A stretch of 64,000 bases of DNA from Meghimatium bilineatum (GCA_034231615.1 CM067298.1:6689799-6753798), one strand, 5' to 3'. Positions 50,466-62,379 are shown, numbered from the stretch's first letter. The notes: generated by a model from the letters alone, not told the origin. Made by a program: numbers and translations.

Positions 50466-51178
50466 TCGCTCTTTACCAAGAGCAAAATCTTGGTAAACAA
50501 CAGAGACACAGAAAACCAGACTAATATCATGATGAATGGACATAAGCTTGAGGTGGTGAATACCGTCAAATACCTCGGATCCAGTATATGCAGCGATGGT
50601 AAATGCAAAGCAGAACTAAAAATAAGGCTGAAGATGGCTTTAGCGTCCTTGTCAAGGCTAACTGTGATTTAGAAAAGCAACATCAGTGTTGGAGTGAAAA
50701 TCAAACTGTATAAGTCTCTGGTGCTTTCTGTTGTGCTGTATGGTTGTGAGAGTTTGACACTCACTGCGGGCATGGAGAGAAAATTACAGGCTTTCTAGTA
50801 CAAATGCTCAGACGAATTCTATGAATTTCCTATAGGGAATATAAGACCAATGTGTACGTAAGAAATAAAGTAGAGATGTGTTCAGGTGTTCAGGAGCCTT
50901 GCTTTCAATATTGAAACGACAAAAACTAGCATGGTTCGGACATGTATACAGACACGATTCCTTGTCAAAAACAGTACTGCAGGGAACTGTCGAGGGTGGA
51001 AGAAGCAGAGGAGGACAAATAAAGGTATGGACATATAACATCAAGGAATGTACAGGGCAAGATATTTCAACACTCATCCGCATCGCTGAGGACATAATTC
51101 GCTGGAGGACTCTGTGTGCTGAAGCATCCAATATGGTACCCCTACTACCCTGAAGTGTTACGGGTTTATTGATATTGA
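50460..51178 (+). mobile_element. RTE-like LINE 3' end (same family as 1295-3295)
   Basis: Plus strand: SKILVNNRDTENQTNIMMNG, VNTVKYLGSSICSDGKCKAE, then SVVLYGCESLTLTAGMERK, KRQKLAWFGHVYRHDSLSKT and GGRSRGGQIKVWT, ending near GTTACGGGTTTATTGAT. Close to the copy at 1295-2060, with about four frame breaks. RT catalytic core absent. Confidence 0.85.
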
Positions 51179-51179
51179 C

Positions 51180-51765
51180 CTTTACGCTGATTGCTTAGCC
51201 CCACCCCGTCCTACAATATCGCAAAATAAATGTGTCTGGCACCAGCATTAACAAAATGATATAAACGTAGTTCCAAATAAAATTCCAACTATTCAATGCA
51301 GTATGCACGCGCACTTCTCCAGCTACCAGACATTCGCCAAGATCTGATCATTGCATGAACTACGCGTACCGCGGTTTGAATCAGTCATTCACGTAATCAT
51401 TAGATAGCCCTTAAAAAACGAAAAAAAATAACTTTGGTTTGTTATAGTGTTCGTGGAAAGTTGGAATTAATATTACCATCGTGTGTATATATTCTAGAAT
51501 AATACTAGCAAATCGTGCGTGGTGTAATGTTGTATTTAGTATAGAGATTACATTTTTATGTGTGAGAAATTGACTGACATATGTAAGTACAAGTTACAGC
51601 TTTAGTATACGGTGATTATTATTTCATACATCCTGTTGCTGTTGTTGTTATTATTAGACATATTGTTATTTCCTGTATCTTCCTGTTAATGTCCTGACAA
51701 AATATCGATATTTAAATGTAGATGGTAATTTGTTCAAATATTTCCCGAAGATAATTATGTTCAAT
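51180..51765. other. Unassigned AT-rich DNA
   Basis: No gene or repeat family recognised. Confidence 0.4.
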
Positions 51766-52150
51766 CAATCAAGTGTCATGCCTAGCGGCGTAGGAGATCA
51801 CGACTCTCCAAACGTTTCTTGTAGTGTTAATAAATTCAGTTGGAGACATTTTCTTGTTCCATAGTGACAACCCATCCAGCAATTTCTCTTTGTCTTCCGC
51901 TGTCTCTTCTTCCCTTGGTCTTTCTGGTGGTTACTAAAGGTATACATTTCTAATCACGTCTTTAAAATCTTGAATGTCTGCTTCAAATTTTTACTATAAT
52001 CTGTGTTTTTACTCCAGCATCTCTGAGAACTTATACATTAGTTTTCTTGGCTGTCCAAATAATTTTTATCTTTCTTCTAAAAAAACCACGTATCAGTTGT
52101 CTACAGCTCAGATTGAACTCTTTCCTTTTAATACCCATGCTTCACATCCA
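51765..52150 (-). mobile_element. RTE-like LINE C-terminal relic
   Basis: On the minus strand, TTCTCAGAGATGCTGGAGTA and the following sequence match 21509-21540 on the plus strand, and the rest corresponds to the same polymerase C terminus. Heavily decayed. Confidence 0.5.
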
Positions 52151-52157
52151 TAAATAA

Positions 52158-52320
52158 TAATCGGATCGATATACCATCATAGCACTCAATATACCATCTA
52201 GTACTCGATATACCATCATAGCACTCGATATACCATCATAGAACTCGATATACCATCATATACCATCATAGCACTCGATATACCATCATATCACTCGATA
52301 TACCACCATAGCACTCGAAT
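52158..52320 (+). repeat. ~20-bp minisatellite, about eight copies
   Basis: Unit CACTCGATATACCATCATAG with minor variants (TAGCAC, TAGAAC, TATCAC). Confidence 0.9.
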
Positions 52321-52884
52321 TCGCATATGCATTGCTAGTACTCTATTACGCAGTATGTTTCTTTTTTTAAAAAAATGATGATATGGCTTGTGCTACTCTA
52401 CTCTTTATCACACCTAATTGCATTACCTATTTTGTTATATTTCGTGTTATAGAAACTGAGTAATGAGAGTATTCATAACGACCAAACATATGTACTAATT
52501 CACTTTCAGCATCAAACCTATAAATTGTCAATATCGTAGGGGTCCCACTTTGGAAATAACAAATTAAAACTCCCGTCATGCCTCTCTCTGTTTTTAGTTT
52601 TTGATTTGAATGTGGAGAATCTTAATTCTGTTCTGATTTTTAATTCTATCGATTAATAGTTTCCGTTGGCATCATCTTCTTCTCCCATTTTCAACTGTCC
52701 CCTTCACCACTGTCTTGAAAAAAGGAACTATGGCCAATACCCATACATTTGCGACGTTTCACAATTACCACAAGATGTTGTTGACATGAACGAGCATTTA
52801 TTTGTTTCTGGCGTTTTATTGTCGCATTATATCGAGTGAAGGGAAAAAGAGTAAAGAGATTCAAAATAGATGTAACAAAACATG

Positions 52885-53390
52885 CCAGATCATAGGATAG
52901 ATGACACGTATTTTCAAGAACAAAAATGTAAACATAGACACTAAATTTGCATTATACAAGACTATTATTATGCCATCACTGTGCTACCAGTGCCAAACCT
53001 GGACAATGACAGCTCAAGACAAAAGAAAAATAGTGACAACAGAAATGACATGTCTACGAAGAACACTCAGTGTCATTAAGAGATTAGAATTAGAAACGAT
53101 AACATCAGACAGATAACCAAAACAATACCAGTATTGAAACACATCAAAAGACAACAGATCACGTCGTTTTCACACGCTTCCAGATTACTAAAAGACAGCA
53201 TGCCAGAGACGGTCATGGAACATAGACACAGCAGTTATAAAGCCAGAGACAGACCATATAAAAGATGGATCACAAAAATCAAAGAAGCCACAGGAACATC
53301 CCTACAAACAGCACACAGGAAGGCTATCTCCAGAGAACTCTTCTACCCATGACACCGAAACGTAAACACGGACCACAGAGTATAGATAGA
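52885..53390 (+). mobile_element. RTE-like LINE C-terminal fragment
   Basis: 52901-53116 reads NKNVNIDTKFALYKTIIMPS and LCYQCQTWTMTAQDKRKIV, then 53134-53352 reads MKHIKRQQITSFSHASRLLK, YKARDRPYKRWITKIKEA and REL at the end. One frame change lies near 53110. The same family is at 39195-39480 and 44735-45112. Confidence 0.75.
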
Positions 53391-53439
53391 TAGTATTATT
53401 TATCTTCACTCCCATTTGAGCTGAATGAACGTCGTCGAC

Positions 53440-53590
53440 TACGATAGATGAACAACAATCTAGGAAATCATGTGTTCTGATTTATACTGATGGGTCGGTC
53501 ATCCGCCAGTGCAGACTGGGATTTGATACCAGATCACGTATAGGAATAATTGACGAATCAGTGGAGACTTCACCACAACAAACAGTCTAA
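53440..53590 (+). mobile_element. I-like LINE RNase H start, fragment
   Basis: SCVLIYTDGSVIRQCRLGFD is the first RNase H motif with its catalytic Asp, very close to VIIYTDGSVIRHVRSAW of group B. Only about 45 residues are present. Confidence 0.55.
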
Positions 53591-53739
53591 CTTGTAAATG
53601 GGTTTTGGAATAACCTCCTCTTCACGATCGAATTATATGAGGTTAATGAACATGAAGACGTATTGAGAATCTGCGAATTGAGGATCCACTTAAACAATAT
53701 TCTTATGTTCTGAGCTGATTCAAGAGTGTTCAATTTCTT

Positions 53740-54215
53740 CAAGCAGACAAACAATCTATTATCTATGCCCAGGTGGTGTTGTAGCTTCCATCCTTGCCGT
53801 TGAGTGTAAGGGTTTGCGAAAGAGATGTAGTCTGCGTTCCAGAGCGAGATGTGTTGCTCTGGTTGAGGTGTAGTCATGTTCATTCAGAATAGTCTTGATG
53901 TTGTCTATCCAACATTTCCTAGGTCTGCCCTTGGCTTTGTATCATGATTCCATCTTGATATAAGCACTTACGGAAAGTTGATAGTTTATTCTCATAAAAT
54001 ACCCAAACCATTTTATCTGTTCTTTCTTTATATATTCGATGCATGATGTTATGCCTATTGTCTTTCTGATGTTCTTACTGCGCATTTTGTCGAGTCTGGC
54101 GACTCCAACAGCCTTTCCTTAGACATTTTATTTCACATATTTCGATCTTTCTCTTATGTGTAGATGTCAATTGACAAGTCTGACATTGGTAGCATAGTCT
54201 TGCTATAGACATGTC
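53740..54215 (-). mobile_element. J-type RTE-like fragment
   Basis: Minus-strand match to the J copies at 28820 and 34130: GCTACCAATGTCAGACTTGT, through IKRFG(Y)FMRINYQLSV-like coding to CACCTGGGCATAGATAATAG. Less of the left end is present. Confidence 0.65.
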
Positions 54216-54301
54216 CGTTGTCATTTCTGACATTGGTAACATAGTGTTGCAAACAAAGATATTAAGATGTTATTTTTAGTATTTTTAATTGATGTTGCTA
54301 C

Positions 54302-54302
<1 letters not shown>

Positions 54303-54376
<74 letters not shown>
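54303..54376 (+). repeat. (ATT)n microsatellite
   Basis: About 24 uninterrupted TTA/ATT triplets. Confidence 0.97.
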
Positions 54377-54732
54377 AGTCATTACTATAAATTATTGCTA
54401 CGAAAAATAATGAACTACAAGTAACCTTTATTGTGTTACAGCATATATCATATTCCAGCAGATATTACCGATACATTGTCTGTGAAATAGGAGCAGACAT
54501 CACATAATATAATAGATTTCAATAATAAACTGTATGACAGTGGAAACTACCTGAACAAATTTTCATTTGAAGTTCTTGCTTGACTTAATGTGAATATAAT
54601 GAAACTCAATATATTTAATATTGTGCTTACCAACATTGATGGAGTATATCTTTCTGGACAAACTTTATTTGGACATATAGTCTTAGACTTAGCACACAGT
54701 ACAAAGGTGAAAGGTAGGAAATTTTCTATCTC

Positions 54733-54830
54733 TGTGTGTCTCTCCCCCCTCTTTCTCTCTCTCTCTATCTCACTCTCCCTCCCTCTCTCTCTCTCTCTCT
54801 CATATATATATACATATATATAATTTCCGA
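54733..54830 (+). repeat. (CT)n and (TA)n microsatellites
   Basis: CTCTCTCT-rich stretch followed by ATATATATAC runs. The frames across it are compositional. Confidence 0.95.
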
Positions 54831-55685
54831 AATATGTAAGCTTGAATTTTGTTATATTTTTAAATCTATATATATCTATACATTTCTATTTCTGTATCTC
54901 TGTACATTTAGTATGCATATGCTCCTCGTAAACAGCAAGCAAACGAACCTTATTTGGCTCCTTTGTAGTTTGGCTCATTTGCTGACCTGTGGCACTCGCA
55001 AAAATTATGAAAGGCTCTCCTGTACTCCGGAAAACTGACCAATGATATGATTTGTTAATCTTTTACTGCTGACCGGTGTACAAAGTTCAAACAACGGTAA
55101 ACAAATCCACAGATCTAGAAAATATATTTTTTTTTCATTTCTGTTGTGTTCTTAAATTCTAATCGATCAGACATTGAATTCTCCAGTAAACATTGAGATC
55201 ACTACGTTCTTGAAAGAATACATCACATGACATACACACAGCACACACTTTTTATGAAGCTAGAATTTTACACTGTCTATCGTGTATACATGTTTTTTTA
55301 ATTTCGAAAAAGGGGGGGGGGGGGTCTAATATGCGGAAACTGAAACATATCAAAGTCACCGCTACATTATAAGAAATATGCTTGCATATATACTATTGTT
55401 TTTTTAAATTTTAATCTCCCCGTGCAACGCCGAGCATTGTTTATATATATATCTTTCTGACAAGTCTTATATCTTTCTTAGTAAACCTCTCAGTAACAGA
55501 GGTTACACCCGCGCTTGTATAAGGTTTGTTGTCTCAGGGACGTAGTTAGTTAGTTGGACGAATGTTTGGTCCATGACGATAAGAATTCTAGTGTGACTGT
55601 ATAACAGGGTAGTCTCGTCCTGCAACGGGTGTCGTCTGTACGTCTGAGCCAGCTAGTTCATTATTCTTTGGTCAGCTATGTTGAC
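54831..55685. other. Unassigned AT-rich DNA
   Basis: Holds a G13 run (55312-55324) and, at 55543-55554, GTTAGTTAGTTG, which on the minus strand is a CTAACTAAC tail like that of group B LINEs. No LINE coding is next to it. Confidence 0.4.
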
Positions 55686-55719
55686 AAATCTTCAGCAATG
55701 ACACATTATCCATTCTTGT

Positions 55720-56415
55720 CCATTCTTGTCCTGCTATGGTCCTCTCTTGTCCCGTTGTGCTCCTCTTTTGTACTGTTCTGGCCATCTCTTGTACTGATGT
55801 GGAATTATCTTTTACTCTGCTGTGATCCTCTCTTCCTATTGTGGCCCTCTCTTGTCCTGTTGTGGTTCTCTCTCGTGCACTGCTGTGGTCATATCTCTTG
55901 TCCTGTTGTGATCACCTCTCGTCCTGTTGTGGTCCTCTCTCTTGTGCTGTCGTGGTCCTATCTCTTGTCATGTTGTGGTTCTCTTTTTCGTCCTGTTTTG
56001 TTCATCTCTGTTGTCATGTTGTGGCCCTCTCTTGCACTGTTGTGATTCCTCTATTGTCCTTTTGTGGTCCTCTCTCTTGTAAAGTTGTGATCCCATTCTC
56101 TTGTCCTGTTGTGGTCCTCTCTCTCTTGTACTGTTGTGGTAATATTTATTGTCCTGGTTTGGTCTTTTCTCCTGTCATGTTGTTGTCTTCTCTTGTACTG
56201 TTGTAGCCCTCTCGTGACATGTTGTGGTCTTCTTTTGTCCTATTGTAGTACTCTCTTGTCCTGTGGTGGTCCACTCTTGTCATGTTTTGGTCTCCTTTCG
56301 CGTTCTGTAATGATTATCTGTCGTCCTACTGTTATTCTCTCTTGTGCTGTTGTAGTCCTATATTGTCCTCTTGTGGTCCACTCTTGTCCTGTTGTGATTC
56401 TCTCTAGTTGTCGGT
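55720..56415 (+). repeat. Degenerate ~27-bp minisatellite
   Basis: Loose repeats of TCTCTTGTCCTGTTGTGGTC over 700 bp. It creates Leu/Ser/Val/Cys-rich open frames of 102-138 codons in several phases; since the unit length is divisible by three, these are by-products and I do not call them genes. Confidence 0.85.
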
Positions 56416-56419
56416 AAAT

Positions 56420-57125
56420 AACTTCATCAAAATAACCGTTTTATTTTCTTCAGAAGAGGGCTCAAAGACACGAAGTATTTTTTCACAGTACCCAACTTAC
56501 ACCATATATACAAATAAATTCAAGTAGGAAGCAAATAGATAAATTAAAAATTCTTGAGACTAACGGCAATCGAACCAGTTCGCTCTGACGGCACCAAATC
56601 GCCTTGCAACTAGAGTAAACGGGTTTCTCCGTGCTTGACCAACAGCATCTCCAAAAAAAGATGCGATGGCCCTGAATATATTGTGGAGTTTGTCGCCTCT
56701 TTTATTTCGGTGATCCAAAAGGTTGTCGTGGTCGGCCTCTAGGCCTGTCTTCACATGCTGTCTCATGGTAGTCTGCTGATCTGTGATTTGATTAATCTAT
56801 TCCAAGATTGGGGTGGTACCGGTTCTTCAGAAAATTCTCAATTTTACTACGAGCCATTATCTTCTCACTGAAGGTTTGCTAATCCTGTCTCAATGTTGTA
56901 TCAGAAATTCACATGGCTACACCGTGATATCTAGCTAACACGTACATGAGGAAACCATATATTCCACGCGAATAGTCCTGAACATTTGAATTGGACTTCC
57001 ATATCATGGATATCAAATAATAACAATGTATAACTCTATTGGCAAATTGCTGGAAAAGGTCATTGCAAATAAAAAAACGTAACTGAGACTACTGTAAAAC
57101 TGTATACTAATAGAACGTATGTAAA
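56420..57125. other. Unassigned DNA
   Basis: A 68-codon minus frame (56766-56560) has somewhat gene-like composition, but I do not recognise it; ACTAACGGCAATCGAACCAG near 56560 and GAGTAAACGGGTTTCTCCG suggest an interspersed repeat. Confidence 0.3.
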
Positions 57126-57129
57126 ACCA

Positions 57130-57482
57130 CAGGTCCATCAGCTTTACAACAAATGCACAGACTATCGGACTATCCCATATGGGTATAAAATAAAAATAAA
57201 AATACAAGACAGTTTCAACCTCAAGGTCTTTTTCAAGAAAACACAATAAAAGAGTAGACAGACAGTAAAAATAATGGCACTAACACAAAAAAATTATATT
57301 GCAGATAGTCTAATACTTTTGTAATGATATATTTATTTTTACTGTTTGTTCAGTCTGTGTTTTCTTGAAATAGACCTTAAGGTTGAAACAGTCTTGTATA
57401 ATGTTATTTGCATTTTTATTATACCCATACTCGATAATCCAATAGTCTGTGTGCTTGTTGTAAAGCTGATAATTTTGTGTGT
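57130..57482. repeat. Second inverted repeat, ~115-bp arms, ~110-bp spacer
   Basis: Left arm about 57133-57245 (CAGCTTTACAACAAATGCAC to TTTTTCAAGAAAACACA), right arm about 57355-57475 in reverse (TGTGTTTTCTTGAAATAGAC to TTGTTGTAAAGCTG). Both arms carry TTGAAA-AGACCTT-GAGGTTGAAAC, the same kind of motif as in the 9590-10083 element. Arm identity is lower than there, so this copy is older. Confidence 0.75.
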
Positions 57483-57546
57483 GTTTTACTTAAGTTCTAT
57501 TCTAAATAAAATGACATGATTATAGAAACAGTTTATCTTCTTTGAA

Positions 57547-58100
57547 CTACACATGAAATCTGACCACTGAATTTTCTATTACCTACACATGAAATCTGAC
57601 CACTGAATTTTCTATTACCTACACATGAAATCTGACTACTGAATTTTCTATTACCTACACATGAAATCTGACTACTGAATTTTCTATTACCTACACATGA
57701 AATCTAACCACTGCATTTTCTATTACCTACACATGAAATCTGACCACTGCATTTTCTATTACCTACACATGAAATCTAACCACTGCATTTTCTATTACCT
57801 ACACATGAAATCTGACTACTGAATTTTCTATTACCTACACATGAAATCTAACCACTGCATTTTCTATTACCTACACATGAAATCTAACCACTGCATTTTC
57901 TATTACCTACACATGAAATCTAACCACTGCATTTTCTATTACCTACACATGAAATCTGACCACTGCATTTTCTATTACCTACACATGAAATCTGACCACT
58001 GCATTTTCTATTACCTACACATGAAATCTGACCACTGCATTTTCTATTACCTACACATGAAATCTGACCACTGCATTTTCTATTACCTACACATGAAATG
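57547..58100 (+). repeat. 36-bp minisatellite, 15 copies plus a partial
   Basis: Unit CTACACATGAAATCTGACCA then CTGCATTTTCTATTAC. Variants fall in blocks: GACC/GAA first, then GACT/GAA, mixed AACC/GCA, and finally four or more identical GACC/GCA units. The unit is divisible by three, giving an open frame (57841-58149) with seven identical-length 12-residue repeats. Confidence 0.95.
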
Positions 58101-58204
58101 TGTCTACTGCAGATTTATCGACACGAAAAGATACAACAAGAAGATGTGAAGATACATTCTTAGATGTCACAAAGATACAGAAATATCGATTTTAGTTCAT
58201 CATA

Positions 58205-58510
58205 CTATGATGAAAAGAGCGGAGAGGGGCAGAGGGGTTGCTGACCACTACCAGAGGCGTCCACAGGCGGCGGATAGTGGAACGGCCTCCGAATATGGAG
58301 TGTTAGCTGTGATATAAGCTATAATTTCTCTGAGCGAATAAGCAGTCGTAGACCAAACCGGTGTTGCTGCTTACCAGGACGGAGCGGGATTTCAGACGGC
58401 GCTGATATCTCCACTTAAATACCCCCATATGTCCAATGACGGGCATCATCAGGTCAGTGTGAGTCACTATAAGCTCACTGCCACCCTGTAAGTGTATCGG
58501 TTCTGTGTAA
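58205..58510. repeat. GC-rich segment, unclassified repeat
   Basis: Higher GC than all its surroundings, with GGCGGATAGTGGAACGGCCT and GGACGGAGCGGGATTTCAG; the minus strand has GGTATTTAAGTGG, a TATA-like sequence. It looks like a 5' region of some retroelement, but no coding confirms it. Confidence 0.35.
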
Positions 58511-58599
58511 GATGCCTAGCCTCTTCCAGTGTCATGTCCAGAAGGTCGGTATCCTGTGTCCCTAGTAATGTTGGCCTGTTTCTTAATTTATTTCCTGGA

Positions 58600-58875
58600 A
58601 CTTTCTCCTCCATGATTAATCTGTATAAACCATTGTGTCTTTTATATGTCCGAAGTTGTTAGCTTGCGGTTTTTTTAGTTTGAGGAGCCAATCTTCTTCT
58701 ATGTTAATGTCTTTGCGGACGTCTGTGATGGTTTGTATTTTTGACCATGATATTATTGGGACTGTTCTACATTTCATTTCGAATTTCGAAATTTTATTTT
58801 CCGTTGTGGATGTCATTGTCCTCGTCTCACATCAATATGTTTCAGCTAGAAAAATATAGCTTTTTAATAATAGGG
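58600..58875 (-). mobile_element. RTE-like LINE C-terminal relic
   Basis: Minus strand: ENKISKFEMKCRTVPIISWS and KDINIEEDWLLKLKKPQANN then FGHIK, related to the relic at 25660-26030 (+). Confidence 0.65.
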
Positions 58876-58984
58876 CTTACCTGGGCACTAGTGCTGACAA
58901 TAACCATCCACTACAATAGGGCATACATGGACATCAGATCTGACAATAACCATCCACTACATGGTTATATTAAACTTATTAAAA

Positions 58985-59900
58985 GAAACAGATTAAAAAG
59001 GTAGCAATAATGACTTGGTAGTGCAGAGGAGGCTATTAAATGGATATGCAGAAGACTCGAAAAGCAAGCCTATCAAGTGTGCAACTTCCACTGAAGTGAT
59101 AATCACACTTTCCAGGAAAAGTTACAATGACATCCCAATGTATATAGAGTCAGAAATGCAGGTTCTAAAACGGAGAGTTTCACAAATAGAGATATGATTG
59201 TCTACACTGATAGATCTGCGGTTCGACACTTGTGCAATGCTTGGGTACTGCTCACAACAGGGAAAAGTATATTAGTGAAAGAAAGTGGTGCTTTCTATAC
59301 AGCCATTAGAATCATGACCATGGTGCTGATGGAGGTGATGGCGGTGATGAAGACAATATTATGACTGAGTCTCAGAGTGCTGCAGATTTCTGACTGATTC
59401 TTATGAGTATGCTTTAAATATTTCAGTCTGGATTTATGCGCCGTCATCGGCTGAAGTCAATTATGAAGTCTGTGCTGAAGAGGGTTTTCTTAGTGTGTGT
59501 ACAAGGACAGCTGGGTGTTAATAGAATGAACATGCAGGCCGAGTTGCCAATGTGGCCAAAGTAACTAGTGACAACACAATGGACCGTGCTGATATTTTAA
59601 ATGCGATAATGGGGTTGGACCAGTTGGATTGTATGGGTTGCATTTATGTATCCGTGTCTGTGGCTAGAATGTTGAAACTGGGTGTGAAACGTGGTGTTGC
59701 AAGAAACGTGGTGTTGCAAGAAACGTGATGTTGCAAGAAACGAGCGGCATATAGGAATCAAAGGAAGAGTTATCAACCAACACGGGATCAGAACAGGCAG
59801 CTACCACAAGTTGAAGGGCATACTGAGTGTGTGATCGAAGCAACTTTTGACGTGTCCGTAGTGTCATGATGATATGACGGCTAATTAATTGAACATGTCT
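58985..59900 (+). mobile_element. Group B-related LINE, old RNase H copy
   Basis: TEVIITLSRKSYNDIP (59085-59130) parallels RVVISLSRKCREWCP of group B. RNase H begins DMIVYTDRSAVRHLCNAW (G of TDGS changed to R), and later pieces VNRMNMQAE, TMDRADIL-like and GRVINQHGIRTGSYHKLKGI match group B (RMMVNQHRTGTVS). The end CGGCTAATTAATTG resembles a decayed CTAA tail. A 16-bp unit GAAACGTGGTGTTGCAA is triplicated at 59687-59740. Many breaks. Confidence 0.65.
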
Positions 59901-60101
59901 GACTAGAGTCACATACGATACTTAATCAGTAGTGAAGAAGCCATTCCTCGACCGTACCAAAGTACGACCCTTGTAGGGCCATATATTCACCTTCCGTATT
60001 ATGGGAGGGGGGGGGGGGGGGTAGCTAAAAAAAAGTTCATTCGCCTATCTTTTTGTGTAAGTGCCTTTTTTCATGAGAAATGTGATGCCCTTTTTTTGTG
60101 G

Positions 60102-60422
60102 AAAATTGTTAAAGGTGGGATTGTGTTACCCACTTTTGGTTAAATTGTTAAAGGTGGGAAGAGGGATTGTGTTACCCACTTTTGGTTAAATTGTTAAAGG
60201 TGGGAAGAGGGATTGTGTTACCCACTTTTGGTTAAATTGTTAAAGGTGGGAAGAGGGATTGTGTTACCCACTTTTGGTTAAATTGTTAAAGGTGGGAAGA
60301 GGGATTGTGTTACCCACTTTTGGTTAAATTGTTAAAGGTGGGAAGAGGGATTGTGTTACCCACTTTTGGTTAAATTGTTAAAGGTGGGAAGAGGGATTGT
60401 GTTACCCACTTTTGGTTAAATT
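60102..60422 (+). repeat. 46-bp minisatellite, about seven copies
   Basis: Unit TTAAATTGTTAAAGGTGGGA then AGAGGGATTGTGTTACCCAC and TTTTGG; the first copy lacks 8 bp. AAAGGTGGG and CCCACTTT in each unit can pair as an imperfect hairpin. Confidence 0.95.
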
Positions 60423-60424
60423 AC

Positions 60425-61495
60425 TAGTAATAAAAGTCATATTGATCTTTTAAATAAAGGGGGGGGGGAGTGTTTAAATGCCCTCTTTTATCTACAGGCT
60501 TGAGTCTTGTTATATATTGGACAGAAACAATGAATTTCAAAACCCCAATTTTTTTCCACCATCTTTCTAAATCCGGTGTCCTGACTACTGATGGTAACGA
60601 ATATTGAAATGAACAGCCTCATATCAGATTAACTGGCCCAGATTGCAATGTGTGCCAGGCTTTTCTCAATCCTCTTAGTAAAGCTAGCAACGTCCACGGT
60701 TTTTATTTAGAGCAAGCTTTGTATTACAATCCTGACTAATTCTCTCAACCCTCTCTCTTGTTCGGCATCCTCTTGTTTGCAAACAAACCTATTTTATTTT
60801 GAGCATCCATATTTATTTCTGATATAAGGTTACATTTATGTTATCTGACATCTCATTGTAGTACCCAGTTTGTGGACTCGACTAGCTGACGCTTTACCTA
60901 ACATTTTCGAGTGTGGAGAATAAATTACATTTTAACAGAATAATCATTACATGCGCACACACACACAACAATCGCACACACCAAAGCTGAATACTCACGT
61001 TTACGTATTCACACAAACTGCCTCTACACATGTTTGGTAATGTATCGCTCAATGAAAGTTTCAACGACTGAACAATATTTCAGACTTAATTTAATAATTA
61101 ATAAAATTCAGGTTAATTCACTTCCCCTCCCCCCACTACCAGGAAATCAATATATGACTTTTAGTATGTAGCTGAAAAGGTGGATAAACACCCCCTCCCC
61201 CCCCCCCCCGTCTACTTTTTGACTTCTGCAAAAAAAAGGTTATCAACGATCTAAAAGATGTAATTTCACTAAGAATAGGTCTATGGTTTTTGTTTCAGAT
61301 AATCCCCCTTTCCCTTCCCTTACTTAAAACAAATCTGAGTCTTTATATTCTAGAGAAATTACTTCTTGTGGTCTTGATCCACAGAAATTACGAGCGACGA
61401 AGCTCTTGTTTCGTCACAGGTTGTTTTTTTTTCATACCTAGAATGCAACTCTCAAGTGTATGTGCTGCATGCATTGAGAGGACGCCTTCTACCCT
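60425..61495. other. Unassigned AT-rich DNA
   Basis: Contains a G9 run near 60460, a C-rich run at 61191-61210 and an (AC)n stretch at about 60955-60965. No gene recognised. Confidence 0.4.
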
Positions 61496-61504
61496 TATTG
61501 AAGA

Positions 61505-61910
61505 CATGTCTACGGCGCCACCCTGGTGTATGTTCAACCATCTTGTAGTTAGACGTCCAAAATAGCACCGCCCTGGTGTATGTCCAACCATCTTGTAGCT
61601 AGACGTCCAAAATAGCACCACCCTGATGTATGTTCAATCATCTTGTAGCTAGACGTCCAAAATAGCACCACCCTGATGTATGTTCAATCATCTTGTAGCT
61701 AGACGTCCAAAATAGCACCGCCCTGGTGTATGTCCAACCATCTTGTAGTTAGACGTCCAAAATAACACCGCCCTGGTGTATGTCCAACCATCTTGTAGTT
61801 AGACGTCCAAAATAACACCACCCTGGTGTATGTCCAACCATCTTGTAGTTAGACGTCCAAAATAACACCGCCCTGGTGTATGTCCAATCATCATGTAGCT
61901 AGACGTCAAG
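61505..61910 (+). repeat. 50-bp minisatellite, about eight copies
   Basis: Unit CACCGCCCTGGTGTATGTCC then AACCATCTTGTAGTTAGACG and TCCAAAATAG. One or two further copies lie at 62118-62200, beyond a LINE-derived insert. Confidence 0.95.
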
Positions 61911-62100
61911 TTGAAAAATTGAAATATCTTGGCATCCTTTTTTTCAAAAAAGGAAACATAAACTTATTGACAACACAAGAGACAGAGAGTCGTGGAGAAA
62001 CATAAACTTATTGACAACACAAGAGACAGAGAGTCGTGGAGAAACATAAACTTATTGACAACACAAGAGACAGAGAGTCGTGGAGAAACATGATCAGGAC
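61908..62100 (+). repeat. LINE-derived insert with a 44-bp unit in triplicate
   Basis: 61908-61945 encodes QVEKLKYLGILF, the RTE thumb motif, fused to three perfect 44-bp units containing ACAAGAGACAGAGAGTCGTG and GAGAAACAT. The unit matches the polymerase C terminus at 21715-21757. It splits the 50-bp array. Confidence 0.8.
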
Positions 62101-62379
62101 ACTTGATTGATTTATTAAGCTAGACGTCCAAAATAGTACCGCCCTGGTGTATGTATATTCAACCATCTTGAAGCTAGACGTCCAATCAGTACGACTCGGG
62201 GGCATATTCAACCTTCTTGTTGCCAGATTGTCAATCATATGAAAGCCTGCAAACATTTGGTGTTATCTAAGTTATTCCCTACACAACCCACGCGTCTTTT
62301 TTTTTGGTTGCTTAGCTACAACTATATATACGGAGGGTAAAGTAGTCGATCCACAACACCTAATATAACTTGTGATATG

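Noticed and set aside
55629-56417. Overlapping 102-138-codon Leu/Ser/Val-rich frames resembling membrane proteins
   Set aside because: All derive from a degenerate ~27-bp minisatellite and are open in more than one phase.
57841-58149. Frame with seven 12-residue repeats
   Set aside because: The 36-bp satellite produces it mechanically; upstream units of the same array break the frame.
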